Positions 17,122-28,081 of a stretch of 47,218 bases of DNA are shown piece after piece (the stretch's first letter is position 1; every line of letters begins with the position of its first letter). The DNA comes from Sphaerospermopsis aphanizomenoides BCCUSP55 (GTDB taxonomy: Bacteria; Cyanobacteriota; Cyanobacteriia; Cyanobacteriales; Nostocaceae): assembly GCF_001586785.1 (NCBI RefSeq), contig NZ_LUFH02000044.1:1-47218 (forward strand), in the 5' to 3' direction. The translations under genes were made by a program, and so were the position numbers. The notes under the pieces were generated by a model. That model worked only from the letters and a program-made list of their open reading frames with translations, did not search any database and was not told the origin of the DNA.

Positions 17122-19503
17122 ATGACATTAGCCAGCACTCCACAAATAAAGCCATTATCAGACACAGAATTACAAAAAATTAACGCATATTGGCGTGCAG
17201 CCAACTATCTCTCAGTCGGACAAATATACCTCCTCGACAACCCCCTACTGAGAGAACCACTCAAACAAGACCACGTAAAACCAAGACTTTTAGGACATTG
17301 GGGAACAACACCAGGACTGAACTTTATCTACGTCCACCTCAACCGCATCATTAAAAAATACGACCTCAGCACCATTTACATCGCAGGGCCAGGACACGGT
17401 GGACCCGGACTTGTCGCCAACACCTACCTAGAAGGAACATATAGCGAATATTACCCCAACATCTCCCAAGATGCAGAGGGGATGCAAAAACTGTTTAAAC
17501 AGTTCTCCTTCCCTGGTGGTATTCCCAGCCACGTTGCACCAGAAACACCCGGTTCTATTCACGAAGGGGGAGAACTCGGTTATGCTTTAGTTCACGCCTA
17601 CGGTGCTGCTTTCGACAACCCAGACCTGTTAGTTGCGGCTGTTGTCGGTGATGGGGAAGCAGAAACCGGCGCACTAGCTACCAGTTGGCATTCTAACAAA
17701 TTCCTCAACCCTGTTACTGATGGTGCAGTTCTGCCAATTCTGCATTTGAATGGGTATAAAATTGCTAATCCTACAGTTTTAGCACGGTTGCCCCATGATG
17801 AACTAGAAAGCCTATTTATCGGCTATGGCTATAAACCCTACTTTGTCGAAGGTCATGACCCTGCGGATGTTCACCAACAAATGGCAGCAACATTAGATAC
17901 TATTATTGCGGAAATTCAAGGTATCCAAAGAGAAGCACGGATACATGGTTTCAAAGAACGACCGCAATGGCCAATGATTATATTACGCACTCCTAAAGGT
18001 TGGACTGGCCCCAAGGAAGTAGACGGGAAAAAAACAGAAGACTATTGGCGATCGCACCAAGTACCCTTTGGTGATATAGCTGGTAAACCAGAACACCTCA
18101 AACTCCTAGAAGACTGGATGAAGAGTTACAAACCCGAAGAACTCTTTGACCAAAACGGTACACTAATTCCCGAACTTGCAGAACTCGCACCCCAGGGACA
18201 TCGACGCATGGGAGACAACCCCCACGCTAACGGTGGTATTTTGCTGCGTGATTTAATCATGCCAGACTTTTGCAACTATGCAGTAGAAGTACCCAAACCA
18301 GGTACAGTTAACGCAGAAGCTACCAAAGTGAGTGGAAAATTCCTGCGGGATATCATGAAACTCAACCTGGAAAGCCGCAACTTCCGAGTTTTTGGACCCG
18401 ATGAAACTGCATCTAACCGCATCGATCCAGTCTTAGAAGTTACAAACCGCACTTGGGTGGCTGAAACTCTTCCAGAAGATGACCATTTATCTCCTAATGG
18501 TCGAGTCATGGAAATGCTAAGTGAAACCAACTGTCAAGGATGGTTAGAAGGATATTTGCTAACAGGAAGACATGGTTTCTTCTCCTGTTATGAAGCATTT
18601 ATTCATATCATTGATTCAATGTTTAACCAACACGCCAAATGGTTAAAAACAACCCGTCATATTTCCTGGAGAAGACCAATTGCATCTTTAAATTATCTTC
18701 TCACTTCCCATGTTTGGCGACAAGATCATAACGGTTTTTCTCACCAAGACCCTGGTTTTCTTGATCATGTAATTAACAAAAAAGCCGAAATTATTCGTGT
18801 TTATTTGCCACCTGATGCTAATACTTTGCTATCTGTCACCGACCACTGTTTAAGAAGTCGTAATTATGTCAATGTCATTGTAGCTGGAAAACAACCGGCA
18901 TTACAATATTTGGACATGGACGCAGCCATTAAACACTGTACCAAAGGTTTGAGTATTTGGGAATGGGCAAGTAGCGATCAAGATGGTGAACCAGATGTAG
19001 TCATGGCGTGTGCTGGTGATATTCCTACATTAGAAACCTTAGCTGCTGTAGATATTCTGCGTCAGCATTTCCCAGATTTAAAAGTGCGGGTTGTGAATGT
19101 AGTTAATTTAATGAAACTACAGCCACAAAGTGAACATCCCCACGGTTTAAGCAGCAAAGATTTTGATACTATTTTCACTACAGATAAACCGATTATCTTT
19201 GCTTTTCATGGTTATCCTTGGTTAATTCATCGTCTCACCTATCGCCATACTAACCACAAAAATCTTCATGTCCGTGGTTATAAGGAAGAAGGTACAACAA
19301 CCACTCCTTTTGATATGGTGGTGATGAATGATTTAGATAGATTCCATTTGGTAATGGATGTAATTGACCGTGTACCGAAGTTGGGTTATAAAGCTGCTTA
19401 TGTGAAGCAAAAGTTACAAGATACTTTGATTGAACATAAGCATTACATTGAGAAACACGGTGAAGATATGCCGGAAATTCGAGATTGGAAATGGCCTTAT
19501 TAA
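17122..19503 (+). CDS. xfp: Xylulose-5-phosphate/fructose-6-phosphate phosphoketolase
   Basis: A 793-residue thiamine-diphosphate enzyme splitting xylulose 5-phosphate (or fructose 6-phosphate) with phosphate into acetyl phosphate and glyceraldehyde 3-phosphate (or erythrose 4-phosphate). Motifs: [39 protein letters not shown] and the ThDP/Mg motif GDGEAETG...N in the N-terminal domain; the middle domain has [11 protein letters not shown] and [12 protein letters not shown]. Length is full for the family. ATG at 17122 is chosen; an in-frame TTG at 17110 is less likely. It heads the xfp-gap1-pyk-tal cluster, allowing sugar phosphates to be routed to acetyl phosphate without pyruvate decarboxylation. 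No acetate kinase gene is adjacent. A strong terminator follows. Confidence 0.96.
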   Translation: MTLASTPQIKPLSDTELQKINAYWRAANYLSVGQIYLLDNPLLREPLKQDHVKPRLLGHWGTTPGLNFIYVHLNRIIKKYDLSTIYIAGPGHGGPGLVANTYLEGTYSEYYPNISQDAEGMQKLFKQFSFPGGIPSHVAPETPGSIHEGGELGYALVHAYGAAFDNPDLLVAAVVGDGEAETGALATSWHSNKFLNPVTDGAVLPILHLNGYKIANPTVLARLPHDELESLFIGYGYKPYFVEGHDPADVHQQMAATLDTIIAEIQGIQREARIHGFKERPQWPMIILRTPKGWTGPKEVDGKKTEDYWRSHQVPFGDIAGKPEHLKLLEDWMKSYKPEELFDQNGTLIPELAELAPQGHRRMGDNPHANGGILLRDLIMPDFCNYAVEVPKPGTVNAEATKVSGKFLRDIMKLNLESRNFRVFGPDETASNRIDPVLEVTNRTWVAETLPEDDHLSPNGRVMEMLSETNCQGWLEGYLLTGRHGFFSCYEAFIHIIDSMFNQHAKWLKTTRHISWRRPIASLNYLLTSHVWRQDHNGFSHQDPGFLDHVINKKAEIIRVYLPPDANTLLSVTDHCLRSRNYVNVIVAGKQPALQYLDMDAAIKHCTKGLSIWEWASSDQDGEPDVVMACAGDIPTLETLAAVDILRQHFPDLKVRVVNVVNLMKLQPQSEHPHGLSSKDFDTIFTTDKPIIFAFHGYPWLIHRLTYRHTNHKNLHVRGYKEEGTTTTPFDMVVMNDLDRFHLVMDVIDRVPKLGYKAAYVKQKLQDTLIEHKHYIEKHGEDMPEIRDWKWPY

Positions 19504-19512
19504 AATAGGAAG

Positions 19513-19548
19513 GTAGGGACGTTTGATGTCAGCGTCTCTACTTTTTTT
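19513..19548 (+). terminator. Terminator of xfp
   Basis: GTAGGGACG (19513-19521) pairs with CGTCTCTAC (19533-19541), with one G-U pair and an 11-nt loop, followed by seven Ts. It starts 10 bp after the xfp stop, so xfp is not in one transcript with gap1. Confidence 0.88.
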
Positions 19549-19562
19549 GGAGGAAAGATTTA

Positions 19563-19610
19563 AACGCAGAGGAACGCGGAGGTAAACGCGGAGGTTCGCG
19601 GAGGTTTTTG
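19563..19610. repeat. AACGCGGAGG-type short tandem repeat
   Basis: Four to five imperfect units of about 10-11 bp (AACGCAGAGG, AACGCGGAGG, TTCGCGGAGG) follow the xfp terminator. They are related to the repeat at 4311-4385. Confidence 0.8.
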
Positions 19611-19682
19611 TTATATAGCAGCCAGATTAGGACATTATTGAGCCTTGAAAACTAATAATAGCAAGGGTTTTACTCTTGCCTT

Positions 19683-19988
19683 TTGCCTACCTACACAAGT
19701 AAATTCAGAAACCAAACCGGATTCCTATACATTAATCAAAATGAATGGGATAGTTATTTAGAAGATGAAATTGAACTGGCAATAGCTGATGCAAGTGTAG
19801 AAGTTATGAATGGTATCTACAATGAATTTCAACTAGCAGAAATGGTAGATCAAAATCAGATAATTTCTACGGCTGGGAAATTTATAGAATTGACTTATGC
19901 TTATTCAGTAAAAGATTTATCAACAGGTATTAAAGAACTTCTCACCCAATTACCCGGTGGTGAAGATTGGAAATTAGGTAAAAAGTAA
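19683..19988 (+). CDS. Hypothetical protein, possible 5'-truncated or repeat-altered start
   Basis: I do not recognise this ~101-residue acidic, helical protein (EWDSYLEDEIELAIADASVE ... FIELTYAYSVKDLSTGIK). It ends with LPGGEDWKLGKK. The only start near the 5' end is a TTG at 19683, inside a CTTGCCTTTTGCC repeat unit. The first in-frame ATG is 40 codons in, so the native start may have been replaced by repeat DNA. No signal peptide or membrane segment is present. It lies between xfp and gap1, with no evident link to them. Confidence 0.5.
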   Translation: MPTYTSKFRNQTGFLYINQNEWDSYLEDEIELAIADASVEVMNGIYNEFQLAEMVDQNQIISTAGKFIELTYAYSVKDLSTGIKELLTQLPGGEDWKLGKK

Positions 19989-20456
19989 TATAAATGCAAA
20001 ATCCAAAATTCAAAAATTATCTAAGTATAACAGCGTAAATCTAGTTTCCTAGTCTGGTGAATTACAGAATCATCTGCGTTTATCTGCGTTTATCTGCGTT
20101 TAATTATTACCAAAAAAAACGGGTCAAAAGCCTCCCATTTAAAGGGAAAAACAAAAAACAAACTTATTCCTTGTTCAATCCTCTTGATTTATCAAGAGGT
20201 AATACTTTTGACTTTTGACTTTTGACTTTTGACTTTTGACTTGTGAAAGCTTGTACCTCACTTGAATGATAATTGCTATAAAAGTTCAAGCATTTTAAAT
20301 CCTCTTTTGTACTACCTTTTGCCTTCTGCCTTCTGCCTCCAATAACCAAACCTTAAAATATGCCAGCTAAATTAGCTTTATGTCTTTTTTGACTGTAAGA
20401 ATCAGCTAAGTCAGAGTAAAATTAACCCGGCCAATTATCTGAGGTTGAATCTCTAC
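19989..20456. other. Repeat-filled intergenic region before gap1
   Basis: The gap holds a decamer repeat (TATCTGCGTT units, 20071-20100), a 9-bp hairpin (CCTCTTGAT/ATCAAGAGG, 20180-20199), five TTTGACTT-type heptamers (20204-20242) and TTGCCTTCTGCC units near 20315-20338. The unique stretch 20340-20456 probably contains the gap1 promoter. No gene is seen. Confidence 0.7.
20204..20242. repeat. STRR heptamer array (TTGACTT)
   Basis: Five to six copies of TTGACTT in tandem directly follow a perfect 9-bp hairpin at 20180-20199. Confidence 0.9.
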
Positions 20457-20462
20457 AGGAGG
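20457..20462 (+). promoter_or_regulatory. Ribosome binding site of gap1
   Basis: A perfect AGGAGG lies 7 nt before the GTG at 20470, which settles the choice of a GTG start in the absence of a nearby ATG. Confidence 0.8.
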
Positions 20463-20466
20463 TTAA

Positions 20467-21595
<1,129 letters not shown>

Positions 21596-21641
21596 ATGGG
21601 CTTAACGGGGTGCGCTACTGTACCGTTACTCCCTACTTTTT

Positions 21642-23075
21642 ATGATGCGTCGAACCAAAATTATCTGTACTGTTGGCCCTGCTACTTCTGCACCGGAAAA
21701 GCTGCAAGCTTTGGTAGAAGCGGGAATGAATGTAGCACGGTTGAATTTTTCCCATGGGGCTTATGAAGTCCACGCCCAAACTTTTCACCATTTGCGGCGC
21801 ATTAGTAACGAGTTACAAAGACCAGTAGCTATTCTGCAAGATTTGTGTGGTCCCAAGATTCGTTTAGGGAAGCTACCACCAGAAGGGTTGATGTTAGAAC
21901 AGGGTAGTGAAGTTACTTTTCTCTTGCAGGACAAGGGTGAAAGTATTGATGAATTACCTTTACCACTACCCACTTTGTTCGCCATGATCCGCCCTGGTGA
22001 ACCTATTTTAATTAATGATGGTCGGGTGAAGTTAACTGTAACTAGTCGTGATGCTGATAAAATTCGCGCCCATGTTGATATTGGGGGGTTGGTTTCTACT
22101 CACAAGGGTGTGAATTTACCTGCTACTCCTTTACCTTTGAGTTCTATCACGGAAAAGGATTTGCTGGATTTGCGGTTTGGCATCCAGTTGGGTGTAGACT
22201 GGGTGGCAGTTTCTTTTGTGCGATCGCCCCAAGATTTAGAACCTGCACAACGGATGATTGAAGCTGCTGGTGCAAAAATTCGCCTGATTGCGAAAATTGA
22301 ACGCCCGGAAGCTGTGGCACAGTTAGATGACATCCTGAAAGTTGCTGATGCCATTATGATTGCCCGGGGTGATTTGGGGGTAGAAATGCCTATTCACCAA
22401 GTGCCTCTCATTCAAAAAGATATTACTCGTCGCTGTAATCTAGCTGGTAAGCCGGTAATTACTGCTACCCAAATGTTAGAGTCGATGATTAGCGCCCCTG
22501 ACCCTACCCGCGCTGAAGCTACTGATGTTGCGAATTCTATCTTGGATGGTACGGATGCGGTGATGTTATCTGGAGAAACTGCGGTGGGTGAATATCCTAT
22601 TGCGGCTGTTCAGACTATGCACAATATCGCTGTGCAAACCGAAAAGGTGTTGGAGGCGGGTGCTAGACACACCTGGAATAGTGAAGCGGGTTGTCTGAGT
22701 GTGACGGAATCTGTCGCCCAAGCGGTTTGTCGCATTGCTTATGAAACGGGCGCTAAAGCTATTCTTTGTAATACTACTTCCGGTAGTACCGCCAAACTAA
22801 TTTCTAAATATCGTCCCCTGACTCCAATTATTACCCTCACCTCGGAGTGCATTGCTTATCGTCAGTTAGCTTTATCTTGGGGTGTGGAACCTTTGCTAAT
22901 AAAACCTGTTCATCATGCAGAGGAGATGTTTACCAATGTGGTAGACACGGTTGTGGATAGGGGTTTTGTCAAAAAAGGTGACAAGGTGGTGATTACCTCT
23001 GGTGTCCCAGTTGGTCAATCAGGAACAACTAGTTTAATCAAAGTGCATTCAATTGGACAGCCAATCACAGCATGA
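21642..23075 (+). CDS. pyk: Pyruvate kinase
   Basis: A 477-residue enzyme making pyruvate and ATP from phosphoenolpyruvate and ADP, the last step of glycolysis. Motifs are RTKIICTVGPAT at the N-terminus, NFSHGAYEVH, the B-domain start LCGPKIRLG, the active-site LIAKIERPEAV lysine and MIARGDLGVE, and LDGTDAVMLSGETAVGEYP. The C-terminal allosteric domain is complete (TTSGSTAKLISKYRP). ATG codons at 21642 and 21645 are adjacent. Between gap1 and tal it forms a lower-glycolysis group probably used for dark or heterocyst carbon catabolism; cyanobacteria usually carry a second pyruvate kinase elsewhere. Confidence 0.95.
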   Translation: MMRRTKIICTVGPATSAPEKLQALVEAGMNVARLNFSHGAYEVHAQTFHHLRRISNELQRPVAILQDLCGPKIRLGKLPPEGLMLEQGSEVTFLLQDKGESIDELPLPLPTLFAMIRPGEPILINDGRVKLTVTSRDADKIRAHVDIGGLVSTHKGVNLPATPLPLSSITEKDLLDLRFGIQLGVDWVAVSFVRSPQDLEPAQRMIEAAGAKIRLIAKIERPEAVAQLDDILKVADAIMIARGDLGVEMPIHQVPLIQKDITRRCNLAGKPVITATQMLESMISAPDPTRAEATDVANSILDGTDAVMLSGETAVGEYPIAAVQTMHNIAVQTEKVLEAGARHTWNSEAGCLSVTESVAQAVCRIAYETGAKAILCNTTSGSTAKLISKYRPLTPIITLTSECIAYRQLALSWGVEPLLIKPVHHAEEMFTNVVDTVVDRGFVKKGDKVVITSGVPVGQSGTTSLIKVHSIGQPITA

Positions 23076-23218
23076 GATATCTAAAATGGGGCTGAGGCGT
23101 AAGCCAATTCAGCAAAGTTAGGCAATCGTTAAGAAAAATTGCCAGAATCGGAATTGTGTGGAAGATGGAAGAGTTTAAATATTTGGGGATTGGTAAATCC
23201 TACACCAAAAAAATTCAC

Positions 23219-23222
23219 GGAG
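23219..23222 (+). promoter_or_regulatory. Ribosome binding site of tal
   Basis: GGAG lies 6 nt before the ATG at 23229. It supports this start over an in-frame ATG at 23139, whose extra 30 residues do not look like transaldolase. Confidence 0.7.
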
Positions 23223-23228
23223 TATGCT

Positions 23229-24233
23229 ATGCCTAAGAATCTACTGGAACAGTTGCGGGAAGTAACCGTTGTGGTAGCAGATACTGGGGACATCCAAGCA
23301 ATTGAAAAGTTTAAGCCCCAAGACGCTACTACCAATCCTTCACTGATTACTGCTGCGGCACAAATGCCGGAATATCAGGATATTGTTGACCAAACTTTAA
23401 TTAAAGCGAAAAAAGATGCAGGTTCTAAAGCTACCCAAGCAGAGGTAGTTTCTTTGGCTTTTGACCGTTTGGCCGTATCCTTTGGGTTAAAGATTTTGCA
23501 AATTATCCCCGGTCGGGTGTCTACTGAAGTAGATGCACGGTTATCCTATGATACAGATGCAACTGTAGCAAAAGCACGAGATTTAATTGCTCAGTATAAG
23601 GCTGCTGGTATTTCTAAAGAGCGGGTTTTGATTAAAATTGCCGCTACTTGGGAAGGTATCAAGGCTGCGGAAATTTTGGAAAAAGAAGGTATTCACTGTA
23701 ACTTAACTCTATTATTTGGTGTTCACCAAGCGATCGCTTGTGCTGAAGCTGGTATCACTCTCATTTCTCCTTTCGTTGGTCGCATTCTCGACTGGTACAA
23801 AAAAGATACCGGACGTGATAGCTATCCTGCTGCGGAAGACCCTGGTGTATTGTCTGTAACCAAGATTTATAACTACTACAAGAAGTTCGGTTATAAAACT
23901 GAAGTTATGGGCGCAAGCTTCCGTAACATCGGCGAAATTACTGAACTTGCTGGTTGTGATTTGTTGACTATTTCTCCTGGTTTGTTAACGGAATTGCAAA
24001 ATACTGTTGCTGAATTACCCCGCAAACTTGATCCTGCAAAAACAGCAAGTTTATCAATTGAAAAAATCTCTGTTGATAAAGCCACCTTTGATAAGATGCA
24101 CGCTGCTGACCGGATGGCATCTGATAAATTAGCAGAAGGTATTGATGGTTTCACTAAGGCTTTAATTACCTTGGAACAACTACTAGCAGAAAGATTAGCT
24201 CGTTTAGAGAGTGAAATGGTAGCTGCTGGTTAG
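23229..24233 (+). CDS. tal: Transaldolase
   Basis: A 334-residue TalB-type transaldolase. It exchanges a dihydroxyacetone unit between sedoheptulose 7-phosphate plus glyceraldehyde 3-phosphate and erythrose 4-phosphate plus fructose 6-phosphate, by a Schiff base on K136 ([12 protein letters not shown]). Other family motifs: [52 protein letters not shown] and [10 protein letters not shown]. In the oxidative pentose-phosphate pathway it feeds the adjacent glycolytic enzymes. It follows pyk by 153 bp and ends with its own terminator. Confidence 0.95.
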   Translation: MPKNLLEQLREVTVVVADTGDIQAIEKFKPQDATTNPSLITAAAQMPEYQDIVDQTLIKAKKDAGSKATQAEVVSLAFDRLAVSFGLKILQIIPGRVSTEVDARLSYDTDATVAKARDLIAQYKAAGISKERVLIKIAATWEGIKAAEILEKEGIHCNLTLLFGVHQAIACAEAGITLISPFVGRILDWYKKDTGRDSYPAAEDPGVLSVTKIYNYYKKFGYKTEVMGASFRNIGEITELAGCDLLTISPGLLTELQNTVAELPRKLDPAKTASLSIEKISVDKATFDKMHAADRMASDKLAEGIDGFTKALITLEQLLAERLARLESEMVAAG

Positions 24234-24251
24234 GAATTTTAAATGTAGGGT

Positions 24252-24272
24252 GGGTGATGCTCACCCTATTTT
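24252..24272 (+). terminator. Terminator of tal
   Basis: GGGTGA (24252-24257) and TCACCC (24261-24266) form a perfect stem with a 3-nt loop, followed by TATTTT. It lies 18 bp after the tal stop. Confidence 0.7.
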
Positions 24273-24347
24273 GTCAGAATCAGGTGGTTATCGAGCGAAG
24301 TCGAGATAATGTCCAGGATTTGAGGATTTTCAGGAGTCTGAATCAGG
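24273..24347 (+). repeat. TCTGAATCAGGAT-family dispersed repeat (long form)
   Basis: The copy has the core AATCAGG at both ends and includes the internal palindrome-like TTATCGAGCGAAGTCGAGAT, as at 7530-7597 in opposite orientation. Its right end joins directly to the TPR-gene remnant. Confidence 0.8.
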
Positions 24348-24476
24348 CTACGATACACAAAAGCCGAACCTCTCTACATTCAAGCTTTAGAGATGTTTGA
24401 GAGGGTGTTAGCGGTTAACCATCCGAATACAGTCACAGTGAGAGAGAATTTGCGTCTGTTGCGACAACAGCAATAA
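24348..24476 (+). pseudogene. C-terminal remnant of a TPR protein
   Basis: The frame reads LRYTKAEPLYIQALEMFERV, then LAVNHPNTVTVRENLRLLRQ and a stop. This is the last repeat of kinesin-light-chain-type TPR proteins, which are common behind NB-ARC/STAND domains in cyanobacteria. Everything upstream is missing: the dispersed repeat at 24273-24347 abuts the break. No start codon or ribosome binding site is present. Confidence 0.75.
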
Positions 24477-24481
24477 CCGCT

Positions 24482-24510
24482 ATACCCTACACCCCACACC
24501 CTACACCCTA
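24482..24510. repeat. ACACCCT heptamer repeat
   Basis: Three to four ACACCCT/ACACCCC units overlap the last codons of the minus-strand gene that ends at 24501, providing its final Arg-Val and stop. Confidence 0.85.
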
Positions 24511-26558
24511 TTCTGACTGCGCTGTACCTGTTCCAATAACTGTTCTACAGTTGCTGCTGCGGGAAGACATTTCAACCCTTGACACACTAAACCAATACTT
24601 CCTTCTGGTAAATCTGCTACAGCCGCAAACACCACACTGGGTAAATAATTTGGTGTTAATGATGTTATTTGCTCAGTGGTACTACGAATTAAAGTACAAT
24701 TACGATACCAATCTAAAGCAGTAAATAAACTAGGACAAGCTTGGGGAGATTCACTCATTACACCTTTAAATGCTTTTAACCCTGATTCAGCTAAATCAAG
24801 ATAATGCAAATCATCAGTCAGTAAAGCTAAACGAACTAAATTAGCGATCGCAATTCCATTAGCAGCAGGTGTGGCATTATCCGCAAAACTCCGCTCCCTG
24901 ATAATTAAATCTTGACTAGCATCACTAGCCGTATTAAAGTAACCACTCAATTCTACACTCCACAGAAATTCGTTAAATTCATCTTGGAGAGAAACAGCTT
25001 TTTCTAACCAATAGGAATTTTCCACCGCAGCTTGGTGTAAATCTAGTAATGCTTTAATAAAAAATGCGTAATCTTCAGATTGAGCTAACACCGCAGTTTC
25101 ACCTTGATAGTTCAGTCGGTGAAAACGTCCATCTACAAATTGATGATCTAAGATAAAATTTGCTGCTTGTGCTGCTAACTCCAGATAGCTTGGTTGTCCA
25201 AACACCACAGATGCCCTAGCCAAACCAGAAATCATCAAGCTATTCCAAGCTACAATCATCTTAGTATCAGTCACTGCTGGAATGCGACCAGGCCAATTAG
25301 TAGTTTTCGCTTCCTGATTATCTCGCGCTGGGGGAAAAGTTGCCAGTGCATCAGGTGTAGCACCATAACGAGCAACAAACAACTTACTCAAAGCAATTTC
25401 CAGTGTTTGACTCAGTTCACCTGGATGCAATCTTTGTAAAACATTCTTACCTTCAAAATTACCATTGGCAGTAACAGTAAACTGCTGTTGTAATTCTGTT
25501 AATTCTTGAGTTGTTAAAAGTTGTTGTAATTCCTGATAACTCCAGACATAAAAAGCACCTTCTTCTGGTTCAACATCTGCGGGGTTAATGAAGCTATCCG
25601 CATCCTGAGCAGCGTAAAAATAACCACTTGGTGCAATCATTTCCCGTTGTAACCATTTTACAGTTCCAGCCACTGCCTTTTCAAAAGCTGGTTCTTGAAT
25701 TCCCGCATTCCACAAATCTGCTAAATACTCCACAATCTGACCATTATCGTAGAGCATCTTTTCAAAATGGGGGACAGTCCAAGTCGGATCAACAGTATAG
25801 CGGTGAAAACCACCACCAACATGATCATAAATTCCACCCAACGCTAAATCTAATCCTCGTTGAGTATAAACTTGCTCTCCATCATATCGAGATTGATAAT
25901 TAAACCGACTTCCCCGCAAAACCAACTCACAATAGGGGATCATCGGAAAACTATTACCAACTTGCTTAGAAGTGATGATCCCCGTGGAAGTTTCCCAACC
26001 TGTTTGCAATAATTGACGATCTTCAATTTCCTGATTACCACCATTTTCCAACACCGCAGATGTCAGCAATGCTTCCAGAATTACCGCTTTACGCTGACGT
26101 AACTCCTCTTTTTCCGTATCGTAATAACGGCGTAAAGCTTGTAACACCTGCAAAAATCCCGGACGACCATAACGGGGATCAACTGGGAAATAAGTACCAG
26201 CGTAAAACGGGACTAAATCATCAGGAGAGAGAAAAGCATTGAGTGGCCAACCCCCTTGACCACTCATCATTTGCAAACTCTGCATATAAATACTATCTAT
26301 ATCTGGTCTTTCTTCCCGGTCTACCTTGATAGGGAGAAAATTAGCGTTCATATATTGAGCGATCGCTAAATCAGAAAACGCCTCCCCTTCCATCACCGTA
26401 CACCAGTGACAGCTAGAGTAACCAATAGAAAGAAAAATCGGTTTATTTTGCGCCCTTGCAGTTTCCAGTGCTTCGTCACACCAAGGCCACCAATCAATGG
26501 GATTTTCGGCGTGTTTGCGGAGATACAGGCTCTTTGCTTCAGCAAGGCGATTAGTCAT
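24501..26558 (-). CDS. Thioredoxin-domain protein of the YyaL/SSP411 (DUF255) family
   Basis: A 685-residue protein. An N-terminal thioredoxin-like domain of about 160 residues (LRKHAENPIDWWPWCDEAL, IGYSSCHWCTVM with C50/C53) is followed by an alpha/alpha six-hairpin-like region resembling N-acylglucosamine 2-epimerase and glycosidase folds (GGIYDHVGGGFHRYTVDPTW, PHFEKMLYDNGQ). The human relative is SPATA20; the biochemical role is unresolved. The start is set at MTNRLAEAKS (26558); the ATG two codons upstream is also possible. The final residues come from the ACACCCT repeat, so the native C-terminus may be slightly changed. It is transcribed alone. Confidence 0.88.
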   Translation of the reverse strand: MTNRLAEAKSLYLRKHAENPIDWWPWCDEALETARAQNKPIFLSIGYSSCHWCTVMEGEAFSDLAIAQYMNANFLPIKVDREERPDIDSIYMQSLQMMSGQGGWPLNAFLSPDDLVPFYAGTYFPVDPRYGRPGFLQVLQALRRYYDTEKEELRQRKAVILEALLTSAVLENGGNQEIEDRQLLQTGWETSTGIITSKQVGNSFPMIPYCELVLRGSRFNYQSRYDGEQVYTQRGLDLALGGIYDHVGGGFHRYTVDPTWTVPHFEKMLYDNGQIVEYLADLWNAGIQEPAFEKAVAGTVKWLQREMIAPSGYFYAAQDADSFINPADVEPEEGAFYVWSYQELQQLLTTQELTELQQQFTVTANGNFEGKNVLQRLHPGELSQTLEIALSKLFVARYGATPDALATFPPARDNQEAKTTNWPGRIPAVTDTKMIVAWNSLMISGLARASVVFGQPSYLELAAQAANFILDHQFVDGRFHRLNYQGETAVLAQSEDYAFFIKALLDLHQAAVENSYWLEKAVSLQDEFNEFLWSVELSGYFNTASDASQDLIIRERSFADNATPAANGIAIANLVRLALLTDDLHYLDLAESGLKAFKGVMSESPQACPSLFTALDWYRNCTLIRSTTEQITSLTPNYLPSVVFAAVADLPEGSIGLVCQGLKCLPAAATVEQLLEQVQRSQNRV

Positions 26559-26702
26559 AATCAAAAGTTAGTTCTCTTTCCTGACCAGTCTAGCCTGTTT
26601 GCAATTAAGAGTTAACAGCTAACAGTCAGAAAGAAAACTATATTTTTTACGTCGCTTCACATGACTTTCAACTCTGTCACCTATCACCTGTCACCTGCTA
26701 TT

Positions 26703-26858
26703 TTACTTAAACAAGTGAAAAGTTGAACCCAGAACTGGCGTAGGCATTTCTGATATAGGTGATACAGACTTAGCAGGAATTTGATTACTAGCATTTAGTC
26801 CTGCAATCAGATGGAGTAAAAAGGTTATTAAAGCAGCTTGCATAAGTCTTTCCAGCAT
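26703..26858 (-). CDS. Small membrane-type protein (51 residues)
   Basis: A short frame encodes MLERLMQAALITFLLHLIAG and then a polar tail ending STFHLFK. Residues 7-20 form one hydrophobic segment, so a small inner- or thylakoid-membrane peptide is possible. GAGAGAAG lies a few bases before the ATG on the minus strand, in a ribosome-binding position. Part of the gene (26739-26755) resembles the GGCGTAGCCATTTCTGA segment at 27229-27250, suggesting repeat DNA in the coding frame. I do not recognise a family. It points away from clpP, about 450 bp away. Confidence 0.45.
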   Translation of the reverse strand: MLERLMQAALITFLLHLIAGLNASNQIPAKSVSPISEMPTPVLGSTFHLFK

Positions 26859-27306
26859 AGCACTTCTCTCTTGATGAATAGGATTTCAAGTAGAACTGGT
26901 TATTCTAAATACACCTCATAGTCCCGATTTACCGGATTGGCAAAATATGTCCGGATAATTAACCAGAAAAAAGTTAAAAAATGTGAAAAAAGTTACTAAT
27001 ACCTGAAAAAGATTTTAACTAAACCGTTGTTGCCAAATCTAGGCAAGTCAAGTTATTCGTGAATAATTGGGGCGCTGTGTAAAAGAGAGATCATAAACTT
27101 AATCAAGTGTTGATTAACCTTATATTTCACCTTCTTTTCACATCACCATAGTTACTTAGACTCCTATCAGCCTCAAAAAGTGCCAGTGAAAAAAATTTTA
27201 GATTTTAGAATTTAGATTTTAGAATTTAGGGCGCTTGGCGTAGCCATTTCTGACAGTAGCAACTGACGTTAGATAGAATAAATGACAAATAGCTACAAAC
27301 ACGCTA
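26859..27306. other. Upstream region of clpP
   Basis: It contains a palindrome TTATTCGTGAATAA (27053-27066), two CCGGAT motifs near 26935-26955, a TTTAGATTTTAGAA repeat (27195-27225) and a GGCGTAGCC element (27229-27250) just before clpP. The clpP promoter must lie here; no clear -35/-10 pair is evident. Confidence 0.5.
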
Positions 27307-27912
27307 ATGATTCCTATCGTTATTGAACAATCGGGTCGAGGCGAACGCGCCTTTGATATCTACTCACGGCTGTTACGTGAGCGCATTATCTTTTTGGGAC
27401 AACAGGTAGATAGCAGTTTAGCTAACTTGATTGTTGCCCAATTACTGTTTTTAGATGCTGAAGACCCGGAGAAAGACATATATATGTACATCAACTCTCC
27501 TGGTGGTTCAGTGACGGCGGGGATGGGCATTTTTGATACCATGAAGAACATCCGCCCCGATGTCTGTACTATTTGTACTGGACTAGCAGCAAGTATGGGT
27601 GCTTTCCTTCTCAGTGCTGGAACCAAGGGTAAAAGAATGAGCTTACCCCATTCACGCATTATGATTCACCAACCGCTAGGCGGCGCTCAAGGACAAGCAA
27701 CGGATATTGAAATTCAGGCACGGGAAATTTTATACCACAAGCGCAAGCTGAATGAGTATTTAGCTGAACATACAGGTCAGCCACTTGACCGTATTGCTGA
27801 AGATACAGAACGTGACTTCTTCATGTCTCCAGAAGAAGCACAAGAATACGGCTTGATTGACCAAGTTATTGACCGTCACTCCGCAGGTAGCCGTCCTATG
27901 GCTGTAGTGTAG
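27307..27912 (+). CDS. clpP: ATP-dependent Clp protease proteolytic subunit
   Basis: A 201-residue serine peptidase with the full triad S96 (GLAASMGAF), H121 ([10 protein letters not shown]) and D170 ([10 protein letters not shown]). It begins [20 protein letters not shown] with no long propeptide, and its sequence is closest to cyanobacterial ClpP1 as I recall it. Cyanobacteria have three ClpP paralogues and ClpR; ClpP2 is usually followed by clpX, which is absent here, supporting a ClpP1-like identity. It forms the barrel that degrades proteins unfolded by ClpC or ClpX. The stop codon is directly followed by a TGTAGGG array. Confidence 0.95.
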   Translation: MIPIVIEQSGRGERAFDIYSRLLRERIIFLGQQVDSSLANLIVAQLLFLDAEDPEKDIYMYINSPGGSVTAGMGIFDTMKNIRPDVCTICTGLAASMGAFLLSAGTKGKRMSLPHSRIMIHQPLGGAQGQATDIEIQAREILYHKRKLNEYLAEHTGQPLDRIAEDTERDFFMSPEEAQEYGLIDQVIDRHSAGSRPMAVV

Positions 27913-27950
27913 GGGTGTAGGGTGTAGGGTGTAGGGTGTAGGGTGTGGGG
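27907..27950. repeat. STRR heptamer array (TGTAGGG)
   Basis: Five to six tandem copies begin inside the last codons of clpP. Further arrays follow in the same gap: CTATTCC units (about 28018-28043) and TGTCACC units (28047-28078). Confidence 0.92.
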
Positions 27951-28081
27951 GAGCAGAGGAAAAATTACTTCTTTCTTCTTCCTGATAGCGCAGCTTGGCC
28001 TTAGCCATACTTCTATTCCCCATTCCCTATTCCCTATTCCCTCTTAACTGTCACCTGTCACCTGTCACCTGTCACCTTCTT

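Noticed and set aside
23139-23228. A 30-residue N-terminal extension of transaldolase
   Set aside because: The extra residues do not resemble the family, and a GGAG site lies 6 nt before the ATG at 23229.
27907-28078. Tandem short repeats that might suggest a CRISPR array
   Set aside because: The units are 7 bp and contiguous with no spacers of regular length, and no cas genes are present. They are STRR arrays.
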